From positions 8,473,602 through 8,537,601 of the forward strand of contig OY987227.1 in NCBI GenBank assembly GCA_963920705.1: DNA of 64,000 nt. The letters run 5' to 3'. Shown in pieces: positions 1 to 12,323 of the stretch. The notes beneath the pieces are model-generated. The model searched no databases, was not told the origin of the DNA, and saw nothing but the letters and a program-made list of their open reading frames with translations. The translations under genes were made by a program, and so were the position numbers. Positions within the stretch are counted from its first letter, which is position 1; each line of letters begins with the position of its first letter. The stretch is from Odiellus spinosus (Eukaryota; Arthropoda; Arachnida; Opiliones; Phalangiidae).

Positions 1-109
1 TCAAACAGATTGTATAGTACATTACAAACTACCTAATCTAAAAGATTAGCGCACGTTCAGCAGAATGCCAACCCGAAAAACGCGACTATTCGCGTAACTC
101 AAACATCTA

Positions 110-893
110 TACCATTATACCTAAAGAGTATCACAACCCAACATCTAAAGAGTATCACAACCCTACATCTAAAGAGTATCACAGCCCAACGTCTAAATAG
201 TATCACAACCCAACGTCTAAAGAGTATCACAACCCAACGTCTAAAGAGTATCACAACCCAACGTCTAAAGAGTATCACAGCCCAACGTCTAAAGAGTATG
301 AGAGCCCAACGTCTAAAGAGTATTAGAATCAAACGTCTAAAGAGTACCATAACCCAACATCTAGAGTACCATAACCCAACATCTAGAGTACCATAACCCA
401 ACATCTAGAGTACCATAACCCAACATCTAGAGTGCCATAACCCAACATCTACAGAGTAACATAACCCAACATCTACAGAGTAACATAACCCAACATCTAC
501 AGAGTAACATAACCCAACATCTACAGAGTAACATAACCCAACATCTACAGGGCACCATGACCCAACATCTAGAGAGTGCTATAACCCAACATCAACAAAG
601 TACCATAACTCAACATCTACAGAGTACCATAACTCAACATCTACAGAGTACCATAACTCAACATCTACAGAGTACCATAACTCAACATCTACAGAGTACC
701 ATAACTCAACATCTACAGAGTACCATAACTCAACATCTACAGAGTACCATAACTCAACATCTACAGAGTACCATAACTCAACATCTACAGAGTACCATAA
801 CTCAACATCTACAGAGTACCATAACTCAACATCTACAGAGTACCATAACCCAACATCTACAGAGTACCATAACCCAACATATACCTAAATAGT
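110..893. repeat. 24-bp minisatellite array, about 33 units
   Basis: Tandem units of about 24 bp built on CTACAGAGTACCATAACTCA plus four bases. Sub-blocks are visible. Units at 120-350 carry AAAGAGTATCAC, units at 355-440 are shortened to 22 bp (CTAGAGTACCATAACC...), units at 440-545 carry AGTAACATAACC, and units from 600 to 880 are nearly identical. Because 24 is a multiple of three and the unit lacks stops in some frames, long open frames appear on both strands. Their composition is purely the repeat, so I do not call them genes. Confidence 0.95.
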
Positions 894-1794
894 ATACCAT
901 ATCCCCAAAAACATCTACTGACTATTAGAAGATGCTGAAGATTGGGAATGTATATTTCCAAAGAATTGTTGATGTCGTAAATAAATTAAAATAAATGAAA
1001 GACGTGACTCACCCGTTGTGAAAGTGAGGTTGATGAGAAGGGTGCGAGTCTATCCGGAAGCCCCCGGATATTCTAAAATTACAAAACGGTTTTTAAACGC
1101 GGATAACTAGCGACGCGCGCGTTCAATGATATACAATTTTAAAATCAATACCCGATAGACAAATAAGCCAGAAACTTAAAACCGCGCGCCCGTTTCCAAT
1201 CCCAAGACATATAATTAGCGAATGAAACGCGAGAACTCGCTTAAACGCTAAATTGAATTTTTTTTTTTTTCGCTTCTTAATTCTTCTCACAAATCACGAT
1301 CACGAAAACTAACTGAAAAATTGATTTAATAAAGGGAAAATGAAATGTAAAATTTATATTCTCGTTTAAAGGAGAGAGAATGATGTCTAGTCAATGAAAA
1401 ACAGTGTTCGGAATTTGTAGAACTTTATAATTGGATACTAATTATATATACTAAATTATATTCAAATATTATCAGTTTGATTAAAAACAGACTATCCGAT
1501 GATAAAATAAAAAAATAATAATAATCCATTTTTATCCGAAAATGGAAACTTATCCCAAGAATATTATCAGAGTTATATAATTTGGATAAGAAAAATTTAA
1601 ACTGTAATTTCATCAAATTTAATAAAATTTAATCCTAAAAGCTTGAATTTATTGTATTATTAATTTTCTTCAAATTGTAAATGAATTTAAATTACACTTA
1701 TTTTATTTGATACGAATTCTAATAAATAAGAATTTTCTTATCCAATGTTATTCATTTTAATACGAGTAACTAATTGTTAATAGATAAAGCTTGA
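894..1794. other. Unassigned intergenic DNA
   Basis: No gene recognised. Positions 1000-1210 are somewhat richer in CpG (GCGACGCGCGCG near 1110) than the AT-rich remainder. A run of T lies near 1258-1270. Confidence 0.6.
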
Positions 1795-3830
1795 AACATG
1801 TTAATCTTGGGATAAGCCCTATCATGTTAATCTTGGGATAAACCCTATCCTGTTAATCTTGGGATAAACCCTATCCTGTTAATCTTGGGGTAAACCCTAT
1901 CCTGTTAATCTTGGGATAAACCCTATCCTGTTAATCTTGGGATAAACCCTATCCTGTTAATCTTGGGGTAAACCCTATCCTGTTAATCTTGGGGTAAACC
2001 CTATCCTGTTAATCTTGGGATAAACCCTATCCTGTTAATCTTGGGATAAACCCTATCCTGTTAATCTTGGGCTCAACCCTATCCTGTTAATCTTGGGCTC
2101 AACCCTATCCTGTTAATCTTGGGCTCAACCCTATCCTGTTAATCTTGGGCTCAACCCTATCCTGTTAATCTTGGGCTCAACCCTATCCTGTTAATCTTGG
2201 GCTCAACCCTATCCTGTTAATCTTGGGCTCAACCCTATCCTGTTAATCTTGGGCTCAGCCCTATCCTGTTAATCTTGGGCTCAACCCTATCCTGTTAATC
2301 TTGGGCTCAACCCTATCCTGTTAATCTTGGGCTCAACCCTATCCTGTTAATCTTGGGCTCAACCCTATCCTGTTAATCTTGGGCTCAACCCTATCCTGTT
2401 AATCTTGGGCTCAACCCTATCCTGTTAATCTTGGGCTCAACCCTATCCTGTTAATCTTGGGCTCAACCCTATCCTGTTAATCTTGGGCTCAACCCTATCC
2501 TGTTAATCTTGGGCTCAACCCTATCCTGTTAATCTTGGGCTCAACCCTATCCTGTTAATCTTGGGCTCAACCCTATCCTGTTAATCTTGGGCTCAACCCT
2601 ATCCTGTTAATCTTGGGCTCAACCCTATCCTGTTAATCTTGGGCTCAACCCTATCCTGTTAATCTTGGGCTCAACCCTATCCTGTTAATCTTGGGCTCAA
2701 CCCTATCCTGTTAATCTTGGGCTCAACCCTATCCTGTTAATCTTGGGCTCAACCCTATCCTGTTAATCTTGGGCTCAACCCTATCCTGTTAATCTTGGGC
2801 TCAACCCTATCCTGTTAATCTTGGGCTCAACCCTATCCTGTTAATCTTGGGCTCAACCCTATCCTGTTAATCTTGGGCTCAACCCTATCCTGTTAATCTT
2901 GGGCTCAACCCTATCCTGTTAATCTTGGGCTCAACCCTATCCTGTTAATCTTGGGCTCAACCCTATCCTGTTAATCTTGGGCTCAACCCTATCCTGTTAA
3001 TCTTGGGCTCAACCCTATCCTGTTAATCTTGGGCTCAACCCTATCCTGTTAATCTTGGGCTCAACCCTATTCTGTTAATCTTGGGCTCAACCCTATCCTG
3101 TTAATCTTGGGCTCAACCCTATCCTGTTAATCTTGGGCTCAACCCTATCCTGTTAATCTTGGGCTCAACCCTATCCTGTTAATCTTGGGCTCAACCCTAT
3201 CCTGTTAATCTTGGGCTCAACCCTATCCTGTTAATCTTGGGCTCAACCCTATCCTGTTAATCTTGGGCTCAACCCTATCCTGTTAATCTTGGGCTCAACC
3301 CTATCCTGTTAATCTTGGGCTCAACCCTATCCTGTTAATCTTGGGCTCAACCCTATCCTGTTAATCTTGGGCTCAACCCTATCCTGTTAATCTTGGGCTC
3401 AACCCTATCCTGTTAATCTTGGGCTCAACCCTATCCTGTTAATCTTGGGCTCAACCCTATCCTGTTAATCTTGGGCTCAACCCTATCCTGTTAATCTTGG
3501 GCTCAACCCTATCCTGTTAATCTTGGGCTCAACCCTATCCTGTTAATCTTGGGCTCAACCCTATCCTGTTAATCTTGGGTTCAACCCTATCCTGTTAATC
3601 TTGGGTTCAACCCTATCCTGTTAATCTTGGGTTCAACCCTATCCTGTTAATCTTGGGCTCAACCCTATCCTGTTAATCTTGGGCTCAACCCTATCCTGTT
3701 AATCTTCAAATAAACCCTATCCTGTTAATCTTCGGATCAACCTTATCCTGTTTCTCTTTCGGATCAACCCTATCCTGTTAATCTTCGGATAAACACTATC
3801 TTGTTAATCTTCAGATAAAAACTATCCTGT
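1795..3830. repeat. 26-bp satellite-like array, about 78 units
   Basis: Head-to-tail 26-bp units beginning TTAATCTTGGGCTCAACCCT. The first dozen or so units mostly carry GGGATAAACCC (some GGGGTAAACCC). Units from about 2070 onward carry GGGCTCAACCC, and a few near 3580-3640 carry GGGTTCAACCC. The last five units (3700-3830) are degenerate. The GGG and CCC flanks of each core stay paired while the middle changes. The middle of the array is almost perfectly homogeneous, consistent with recent unequal exchange or gene conversion. Confidence 0.97.
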
Positions 3831-6039
3831 ATTTAAATATTATCTGAATTTACAAATTACATTTTTTTATTCACAAAAAAGTAATCTGAAAGTAATATCT
3901 TTAAAAATATGAATATTGGTTAAGATTTTTTTTATTATTTTACGAAATTAAATTCTCTTATTGAACACGATATAAAATATTTAAAATATTATTTAACACA
4001 CCCATTTTTCTCACAGATCCTTGGTTTAGATATAGTTACACTTTTAAGTGTCCAGGTGCGAAGCGGTTTAAAACAATAGTCTATATTCTTTAACTACTTG
4101 CAATCATATAGTTAAAGTCTTTTTTTTACTATAATACAGAATTAGGGGGGGGGGGGTTAAAATCAAGGCGGGTTTAATTCGGCCAGCACGCTAGTGTAGT
4201 GGTAGATAATTTTTTTTTTTTTTTTTTTTCATTCTTAAGTTGATCGATGAGGCTAATTAATGTCCGATATTTTTTCCAAGTACTCAGTTTTTAATACCGC
4301 GTGTCGACGGAAACCTTATAGGCAAACACTATTAGGACCGCCAACAACATAAGAACCGACCGATAAGCATTTTTCAATACGAGAATATAATGAAAACAAA
4401 GCTAGAAACCCATAAATTTTTCTAACGAAAATCTTACGTGTAATAGTAAAAACTAATATTGAAAAAAAGTCCTCAGTTTGTTCAACTCAATTGAAATAAC
4501 GCGTAATAAGCTTAAAAACAAGTATATTTAAAACTGTATCGTTTTTAACAAAATATACGCGTATTACTTTATTGGTTCGTATAAATTAAATAATTTATAT
4601 AATCAATTTAAAAATGCAACGCTAACAAAGTTGGGCTCCGTATTATCTCTGCGTATTTAAATTGTATAGATAAATGCGAGGTTTATCTTTAAACCTATTG
4701 AAATTTACAACTATGAAACGTATCTTTACGAGATTTTGACGGCAATAAAAAAAAAAATATATATATCAAATGTGGAAATATAATTTTTTGAAAGTCACAG
4801 GGGTGGGCCACGTCCTGCGTAAAAACCAAATGGATAACGGATAACCTGACAATAAACCTAATATCTTGACCATCAAGGCGGGGTCCTCGATAACTTAAAC
4901 GCTTAAATAAAGGACCAGAGGTTGGGTATACTTGAAATAATAGTTTGGTTGAAAATATAAGGTTAACCCTAAATAGCAATAAATTTTATTATCGTCAGGA
5001 AGGAAGTTAGTTAAATAGGGTCGTATATTTTCTATCAAGTTGCATCCTTGAAAGTAACTTAATTTTACAGAGAAAAGGCCTTTTTTATGGGAATTTGGGT
5101 TCATTACAAGATTGCTTACACAATTGGAAATTTTTTAAACCTAGTTTATTTTCAATTGTTTGAAAATGGCACGTTCCCGTGACGTCATTCTATCGAACGA
5201 TTTGATTGGACGGTTTCTTATCACGGATCAATCATTACGTTATAGAAGCCTTCGTGTGACTAATTTTAACATCCGAAACTAATTAAATAATTAACAAAAG
5301 CTGAAAATATTAACGTCATGTCTTTTTCCTTTTAAAACGCAATTATTTTTATCTCGGATTTTACTTTTTAAAGTAATTAACGTGTCACACTTAAATATAG
5401 TTTGTTTTACGATTACATTGAAGATTTGGCGATACGCGAAAAAAAAAACCCAAAGTTTTAAACTTTGTATTTTTGAAAACCAAATGATTTAAGTTTTTTT
5501 TTTTTTTTTTTCGTCATGAAAATGTAGATATATAGCCAATTAGAATGTCAAGTTTATGGATTGTGTTTTGAAGAATTGGAGGGAAATATTTTAAATATAC
5601 GTTTCCTATACTATACGAAGAAAAACGTGCGAGTTGAAAAAACTGTTTGAAATTTAAAGGATAACAGACAAATTATTACAAAAATTCGAAATTTTGAAGT
5701 TCTTAAAAGATATAGCTTCGATAGCAGCCGTTTAAAAAATACCACAGAAAAAATGTTCTTTAGGTACTTTTAAAGTTAGTTAAAGTGAGACTCTCACGAA
5801 TTTATTGGCTAGAAAAAAAGGATATCAGGTTTCGTGACTTTTCACTGACTTTTCCATGACCAATTTCAATTTATTCTTACAATTCCCACTTTTTATTAAA
5901 TCAGGGGTAGATAGTTCACACGGAATATGAGAAACATTCTAATCTGTATAGGCAGATATTTTTAGTTACAATTGGTCAACCAATCATAGTTTCTTGACTG
6001 TACCAAAATATTTAATCTCTTTGACCATTTGGGCTCATT
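3831..6039. other. Unassigned AT-rich intergenic DNA
   Basis: No gene recognised. It contains a run of 12 G (4145-4156) and a run of 20 T (4210-4229) just after a stretch resembling a tRNA A-box. Another T run lies at about 5495-5511. At 5785 the string AAAGTGAG followed by CTCTCACGAATTT resembles the terminal sequence of short-element family A, but no matching other end was found. Degenerate text of the type 'gacttttccatgacc' follows at 5838-5870. Confidence 0.5.
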
Positions 6040-6228
6040 TACAAATTCCCTGACTTTTATCTGACGTTTTGGACCAATTTCCAAATTCCCTGACTATTAT
6101 CTGACGTTTTGGACCAATTTACAAATTCCATGACTTTTATCTGACGTTTTGGACCAATTTCCAAATTCCCTGACTTTTATCTGACGTTTTGGACCAATTT
6201 CCAAATTCCCTGACTTTTATCGGTTATC
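6040..6228. repeat. 40-bp tandem repeat, 4-5 units
   Basis: Units of about 40 bp containing CCAAATTCCCTGACTTTTAT then CTGACGTTTTGGACCAATTT. The second through fifth units are nearly identical. Similar but degenerate phrases (ATTCCCTGACTTTT, TGGACCAATTT) recur near 5850, 9530, 33840-34160, 46910-47010 and 61990-62050. This is therefore a locally amplified piece of a dispersed repeat. Confidence 0.9.
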
Positions 6229-8003
6229 CAGGCCGTGGATTTGCACACTAGAAACGGTTTCGAAGTTGCTAGCGTGACTGTAGCTTTATAAGGCTGGTTT
6301 CCATGAGAACGATTACTTGAGAAAAATACAGCAATTTCAGAGAAAAAACTTGAAAAAAATCGAGCGAGAAATTATCGCGAGAGAGCGTGATATCGTAGCT
6401 TTAATTTTGTCGCTCTCGTTTAAGCGATATAGCTATTTTATAAATTGTTTTAAATATCTCATGAAAACCTCGCTTTAATTTTACTCGAATAATTTTTCCT
6501 CTAATAGACCAAATTAAATAACCTTAAGTGAGCAAAAGTGGACCAAAATTAAAAATGCTTATGGTTCATTTTTGTTGAATTAGGGTAACTTCATTCAGTC
6601 TAATTCTGTTCAAATTTTCCCATTTGGAAGATAGGGTAGTGGCTTCCTATTACAGACACTTTTTACAAAATGATTGAAAAATAGTAGCCACACTAAAGTA
6701 CCTCAGCTGTTTGACATAATATCCTATAGTTTGAACTTTTGCGCGTCTTTTAAGCCAGTTTCAAGCTGAACACACCCGTAAAGTTACGAGAAATAGCGTT
6801 TTCCCTTCAGCTAGTGGTGGTTTCATATTTCGGACGTACGATTCTAATTACGGACACCCGCTTCTTATGTCTCGGACACCCGTTTTTAATTATAATACTC
6901 AAACGTAGTATATATTTGTGTCCTAATTAAAAGATAAGCGTATAAGCAGGTTTCTTTGATAATTTTATTCGCAAGCTTGGGCCCGATATCTATTTGACAA
7001 AGTTGTCAGATTTGAATCATGAAGATTCAAATAAAAGTTTTTTCTTTGAATTATATCTATATTTTCTCACGGTGAAACAAAATCAAGTTACGTAATATAA
7101 TCCACCGTGAAGAAAGTTGACGCAAACACGCGTGCTACCTCATTCGTGCGCGTGAAGTAACAACAAAAAACTATTCTAAAAGTATTGAAAATTCACGATG
7201 GGTAAATCTAAATTTGAACTATTACTTAATCGGTATAAAAAACTTTTCATAAACAACACGAAATTTATAACCAATCGAAATCGACCACGCGTGAACATTT
7301 ATTTCTTGACATTTTTATTTTATTTGATTTTTTAAAAAAAATTATGCCTATACACTTTTCAACTTTTTACGAGATTCGAAGGCTGTTCGCAATTATGTTC
7401 AACCAAGTCGCGTGATCAAATTGATAGCGTGATTATAAAGGAAAAATGGAATAAAAGCTATAAATGAATAGAAATATAGCGAAAAAAGCTTTCCAAGTTA
7501 ATTTCAAATATTTATATTTTTTTGAAGTCAGCACGCAAACATTGAAGTGCTAACAAGCAACGATTCAATATGTCTAATATATATAATTCGCGATGTAATA
7601 ATGTCAGACTGTCTGTCTGTCTGTAAGACACGTACGCTAAACTGCAATCAATTGAGACACGTAACCCGATTCGAATTGGGCCTCCTCAAATTAAATCACG
7701 AATTTAAATCACAATTTAAAAAATTATCGATTGTTTTTAGATACGTGTGACGTAGATTTTACTTGTCATTTTAATATGCTCCAATAGAATAACCAAATAA
7801 ATCAACTTTCCAAATTAGAAAAAAATCTTATAATTTGGCCAAAATGGTCCAAATTGGAAAATTTCAACCGAATTCGATCAAACAGACCAAATGAAATAAA
7901 CTAAATTAAAATGTATCAAAATTTAAAATGCTTTTGATCCAATTTTTTGGATCTATTTTTTTTTTGGTCTATTTCGTCCAATTATTGAAGTTTTACGGTC
8001 ATA
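6229..8003. other. Unassigned intergenic DNA
   Basis: No gene recognised. A (TCTG)n-like microsatellite of about four units lies at about 7606-7623. Open frames here are short, AT-driven and without recognisable domains. Confidence 0.55.
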
Positions 8004-8512
8004 TCCCATACGACCGAATTCCCATTCGACCGAACGATAATATAGCCAAGTTCATATTAAAAATAGCCAACTGGCGGGTTTCGATTGAATGGGATTTTTT
8101 CCTATGGAATCAAAACTTTCTTTATGTATATTATATCAATGTTACCACAAGTAAATCATCCCCAAGAATATAAGACGACATACTCAGAGACTCTTCTAAT
8201 TCCGCTTTTTACTCGCGGCCATGTGTTAGTACATTTTGGGTTGGTAGGGATAAGTTAGGTTGGGTTACGTTTCGTTGTGACCTACTGTTCAAAATTTTAA
8301 GCCTTGTCAGGTTAGGCTGGGTTAGTTTGGGTTATGTTTTGAGGTTGGGTTAGGTTAGGTTACGTTGTGACCTACTGTTCAAAACCGAAGAAATACAGTT
8401 TATTCAGTCCAATGGGACTGTCCCATTGGACCGAATCCAAAATCCGCCAAAGTGCGGGTTTTTCGGTTGAATGGGAATGGGTTCGGTTGAATGGGAATTC
8501 GGTCGTATGGGA
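8004..8512. mobile_element. 509-bp element with 32-bp terminal inverted repeats
   Basis: The left end (8004-8035) starts TCCCATACGACCGAATTCCC. The right end (8481-8512) is its reverse complement with one mismatch in 32. Inside are direct copies of a GCGGGTTT...GAATGGGA phrase (8073 and 8454 regions) and a perfect hairpin at 8409-8429 (arms CCAATGGGA and TCCCATTGG, loop CTG). The middle holds a GGTTAGG-rich segment. No coding capacity was recognised, so it looks non-autonomous. I could not identify a target-site duplication, so the superfamily is unassigned. Confidence 0.75.
8235..8384. repeat. GGTTAGG-rich segment with a repeated 3' half
   Basis: Variants of GGTTAGGTTAGG and GGTTGGGTTA occur at 8248-8370. 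The string GTTGTGACCTACTGTTCAAA occurs twice, ending near 8294 and 8383. TTAGG is the arthropod telomere motif, but the tract here is short, degenerate and inside an inverted-repeat element, so it is not a telomere. Confidence 0.7.
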
Positions 8513-10305
8513 GACAAGCAAATTTTACCATTTGGACTCATTTTTCACCAAATTAGAAGCTTTCTCCTCATTGGGTAATCCGATTTCTTTCGTTATTCTA
8601 TGGGAGCGAATTGAATTGAAGAGTAAAACTGACGTCACGCGTACGTAATAACAGCCTAGGGTTTTTTTTTTTTTTTTTTAATATCTCGTGATTAATCTTG
8701 GCGCGAGATCAATTTGATAAGGGTCTCTAAAGTCAAAAATAAATTTCGTTTTAATTTTGACATGATTTGATCTATATAAATCGGTTTTAAAATGCTTGTT
8801 TGACCAATATAATAATTACGCCTTCAAATCGGACCTCGCTGCAATGTCTAGCCTCGCGTGGACCGGATCAATGAACTCGAAGGAACTGACCATAAATCTG
8901 AAATTATCCTCTAATGAACGAACGCGCAATTTTGGGAAAAAAATAAACTTCCAAATAAAATTGATTCGATAATCGTTTCGTAAGTTAGATTCGAAGGGAG
9001 TATCCGTTTAAATTAATAACAAATAGGACCAAAGATAGAAATTTTCTAATCCATATCTGCCCAATTCCCAGTAAATATAAAGTTTCGTATAATTTTTTTA
9101 AGACGATGACGGATTAAGGAAAATTGGTCAAGACATTGTAATTTTCTAAGTATCGTCTCCTTATATCGCATCCTTTAAAGGGAAAATAAACACGATTTCT
9201 TTAGTTATAATTTCCCAATTATACAAATTTTATGAATACGCAGTTAGACTAGAAATTTTATGGATTTTGCGGTTTAATCAATAATTTACAATTTCAAAAT
9301 TTAATGATTTTGCTCGAACAATGAGCTTTCTCATAAGCTTATGTACCGAATATAAACAAGAACATAGCCATAACACCTCTCCCTGAAAACAGTTGTTCTA
9401 TTTGTTAAACTGTGAGAATGTATACCTGAATAGGACCACTATAATGCATTTTTACACGTATTTAAGAACGGGATAATATTAGATTCGACAATTGTTTTCG
9501 GACTATTCCCTGACCCTTGGATAATTTCAATATTTTCTGACTTTTTCCTGACTTTTTGGACCTATTTTGAAATTCCCAGCCCTATTCTTTATTCATATCA
9601 GCCACGTGGTCACGTAGTTTTGTTAATTACTACTTTCGCACGCGCTGTTTGCCGTTAGAGGACGCTCGTGAATGCCATAGTTAATAGTTGTAGTTCTCTT
9701 CCACAAAGACTCGCGCTACACACGAAGTTAAAATTGAATCGTGTCATTCTCCCTTTAGAACTTGACTAAATTCTTAAAGTTTAAATATGGGTCTCGTGTT
9801 GGAAGATCGATTCATTTTTGGCTGGAAATTTCTTCCACGAATAACTGACGCTGCTCCCAAAAATTCCAAGGTTATAAAGTGATTAAAGACTCGTGGGCCT
9901 GTAAACATTATAATATCAAAAGTTACATCATCCAACCCAAATGATCGAACACGTTTTAATACTAAGGGACCATTGTCCTCTCCATCTTCTCAAGTTCAAA
10001 GGGAAACGATGAAAGTTTAGATTACATAAATTCATTATAAAATTTAATGTAATTTACGCGGACAGACAGTGGTTGCCAGGACAATAGACCCTAAAATAAA
10101 TAAAAGGAGCTGGAAATCCACGCCCCCAGGCAAGCAATATTTTAAGAAGGGGGGAGTAGAAACGGGGCGTAAAATTGCTTCTACAGCCATCTATCGTGAT
10201 AAAAACAAATTAATGACCTTTTTTCGACGTCTGCTAAACCACTAAATCCTTAGGCTTAAGAAGTTGAAGTTAGTTTTTTGTTTATTTTAACGTTTTGAAT
10301 TGAAA
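8513..10305. other. Unassigned DNA upstream of the transposase gene
   Basis: No gene recognised. A T run lies at 8661-8679. Degenerate 'tttcctgactttttggacc' text sits at 9526-9575. The phrase GCCGTTAGAGGACGCT at about 9651 recurs at about 29468. The 5' boundary of the ISL2EU-type element must lie somewhere in the last few hundred bases, but I could not identify its terminal repeat or a TATA box. Confidence 0.5.
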
Positions 10306-12023
10306 ATGAGTTTTTTTCGTGGTTCGAAATGTTGTGTCAACAATTGCAACAATTATTCTCGTACGCATCGCGACCTCACAAACAGTAAGATAGGGTTTTA
10401 TAGATTTCCAAGTGATATTGATCTTCGCCAGGAATGGATTCACAGAATACAACTTAGCTATGATAATGGAAATGGTTCGAAAATAATCAAATTTCAGCCT
10501 AAGAAAAATAGTATGGTATGTGGTCTACATTTCAATGCTGATGGGAAAAAAAGATACGAAGACAAAGTTCCAGTAATTATAAAGGGTCATAGTCTCTCGA
10601 GAACTGTTTTTATTTCAAAGTTAATGAGGCTTGAAATGCTCGATGAAGATCCTTGCGGAATCTTACAAAATATTGGAAGTGAAACTGAAATTCAAACTGA
10701 GCCAATTCAGTCAATAGCAATAGAAACTACAAGAAAATGTAATGAAGTAGCTAATCATGGAAATTATCTTCACTTGGGTAAGCTATTTCCAAACAAAATA
10801 AAAAGATTGCAAAAAAACTTATATTTTTCTTTCTAGAACATACGTACTGCTTGCGTCCGAATAATGATCTGATTCAGCTTCTTAATGAGATGGAGTTAAT
10901 GCGACAAAAAGTGAATACTTTGACAGAGAACTTCAAGGAATTGCAGAAAACCACAACTTATTACGAGACTGAGAATTATCAATTAAAAGGAGAGGTTATT
11001 CGTCTGCAAGAAGTGATTAAAAATAAAGAAGAAGAGAGCCAAAATAACAGATTCACATTGGAGAATGTATCACGCAAAAAAGATTATCTGAAGTTTTACA
11101 CAGGATTTTCATGCTTAGAAGATTTCAATGTTCTTTATCATCAAATACAGTCTGAATTACCAACGCTTGCGCTTTATAATAGTGGAAAAGGCTACGCAAG
11201 AATGACAGATCGGAACAAATCTTCTTGTGGGAGAATAATGGCTTTGGACTTCAAAGAACAATTGTTTTTAACTCTATGTAAATTAAGGGTTGGGCTATTG
11301 AACAAAGACTTGGCATATCGTTTTCAAATATCTCACACGACTGTCAGCAATTATATAACGACATGGTTGGATTTACTATATCGAAAACTAAGTATCATTC
11401 CAATTTGGCCTTCGAGAGTAGTTGTAAATGAGTACATGCCTCAAGAATTTAAAGAAAAGTTTCCAACTACCCGCGTGATTATTGATTGTACGGAATTTTT
11501 CATTGAAAAGGCCTCGGATTACGCCACCCAGTGTGATAGTTATTCGAATTATAAAAGACATACAACCGCGAAAGGGCTAATTGGAGCAACACCTAATGGT
11601 TTTGTGTCTTTCATTGCCCCTTTGGCTCCGGGTAGAGAATCTGACATTGAGTTGACTGCAAATAGTGGGCTCATCGAACTATTAGAAAAAGGAGACTCAG
11701 TTATGGCAGATAGGGGTTTTTTAATCCATGATATTTTAGCAGCAAAAGGGGTAGATTTAAATATGCCACCTTTCTTAGGGGATAAAAAACAGTTTTCAGC
11801 TTGCGAAGAACAACGAACGAGAGACATTGCGAGTGTAAGAATTCATATCGAGAGAGTTATCAACGAACTGAAAAATTTTAGAATTCTTAAATATACGTTT
11901 CCAAACTCTATGAGTTCAAGTTTGGAAAAAATATGGTTCATATGCTGCTATTTACTTAACTTTATAAACGAACCCCTCCTTGACAGAAATGAACCACCAT
12001 CATCTGTGGAAGATGGTTTTTAA
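10306..12023 (+). CDS. THAP-domain DDE transposase (ISL2EU type), two exons
   Basis: Likely catalyses excision and integration of the element in the nucleus. Exon 1 is 10306-10777 and exon 2 is 10837-12023; joining them gives a continuous 552-residue protein. The first ATG is at 10306; an open frame extends only two codons upstream, to a TTG. Residues 1-95 form a THAP zinc finger: C10-x3-C14, W44, C72-x2-H75, then VPVII, close to the family AVPTIF box. A predicted coiled coil spans about 170-230. A helix-turn-helix region follows (about 295-340, NKDLAYRFQISHTTVSNYI). The DDE_Tnp_4-type domain has D374 (IDCTEF), D449 (MADRGF) and E496 (HIERVINELKNF). Length and domain order fit a complete transposase. 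The catalytic triad is assigned by motif position, not by alignment. Confidence 0.88.
10778..10836 (+). other. Predicted 59-bp intron in the transposase gene
   Basis: The donor GTAAGC follows TTGG at 10777. The acceptor TTTTTCTTTCTAG ends at 10836, with a good pyrimidine tract. Without splicing the first frame ends within the intron after a low-complexity tail. Splicing keeps phase 1 (G + AA gives Glu) and joins the THAP frame to the transposase frame exactly. The second frame has no ATG near its start. Confidence 0.85.
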
Positions 12024-12323
12024 TTATTCGAAATTGGCTAATTCATTACCCACGATTAATTTATCACGTCCGATGGACTAACAATGGATAATCTCGATAC
12101 GTAAAAGTGAGATCTTGTAGAACTCGTATTATATAGTAAATATTAAGCCAAATGTTTTGAAACAAAAATGTTAATATTTATTGCGTATTAAAATATATCA
12201 CAATGATTATTTTTATCACATGGTTTTAAAGTTTGAATTAACTTGTATATTTTGAGGTCATTTAAATTTATCACAACAATTCTTTCAAAAAATGATCGAA
12301 TTAAAAATAGGAACTCTTTATGA
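12024..12323. terminator. Shared 3' region of the two convergent transposon genes
   Basis: The gap between the two stop codons holds AATAAA on the minus strand (12177-12182), placed to end the nuclease transcript. On the plus strand ATTAAA (12187-12192) could end the transposase transcript. The signals almost overlap, so the two 3' ends probably interlock. Signal assignment is by motif only. Confidence 0.45.

Noticed and set aside
110..893. Long repetitive open frames on both strands over minisatellites (also at 22.3, 23.8-24.6, 25.7, 47.8 and 54.0-54.7 kb)
   Set aside because: They exist because the repeat period is a multiple of three or the unit lacks stops. Peptides are pure repeat, frames exist on both strands, and there is no start context or domain.
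1795..3830. CRISPR-like regular repeats
   Set aside because: Units are directly contiguous with no unique spacers, the setting is a eukaryotic genome and no cas genes are present.
4180..4229. tRNA or SINE start (A-box-like TAGTGTAGTGGTAGA)
   Set aside because: No B box or cloverleaf follows; a run of 20 T intervenes.
8235..8384. Telomeric TTAGG tract
   Set aside because: Only two or three consecutive degenerate units, inside an inverted-repeat element.
8367..8648. 93-codon open frame
   Set aside because: It overlaps the terminal repeat of the 509-bp element and has no domain.
11549..11827. Minus-strand frame inside the transposase exon
   Set aside because: Shadow of the transposase gene in another frame; the same applies to 12517-12765 inside the YqaJ gene.
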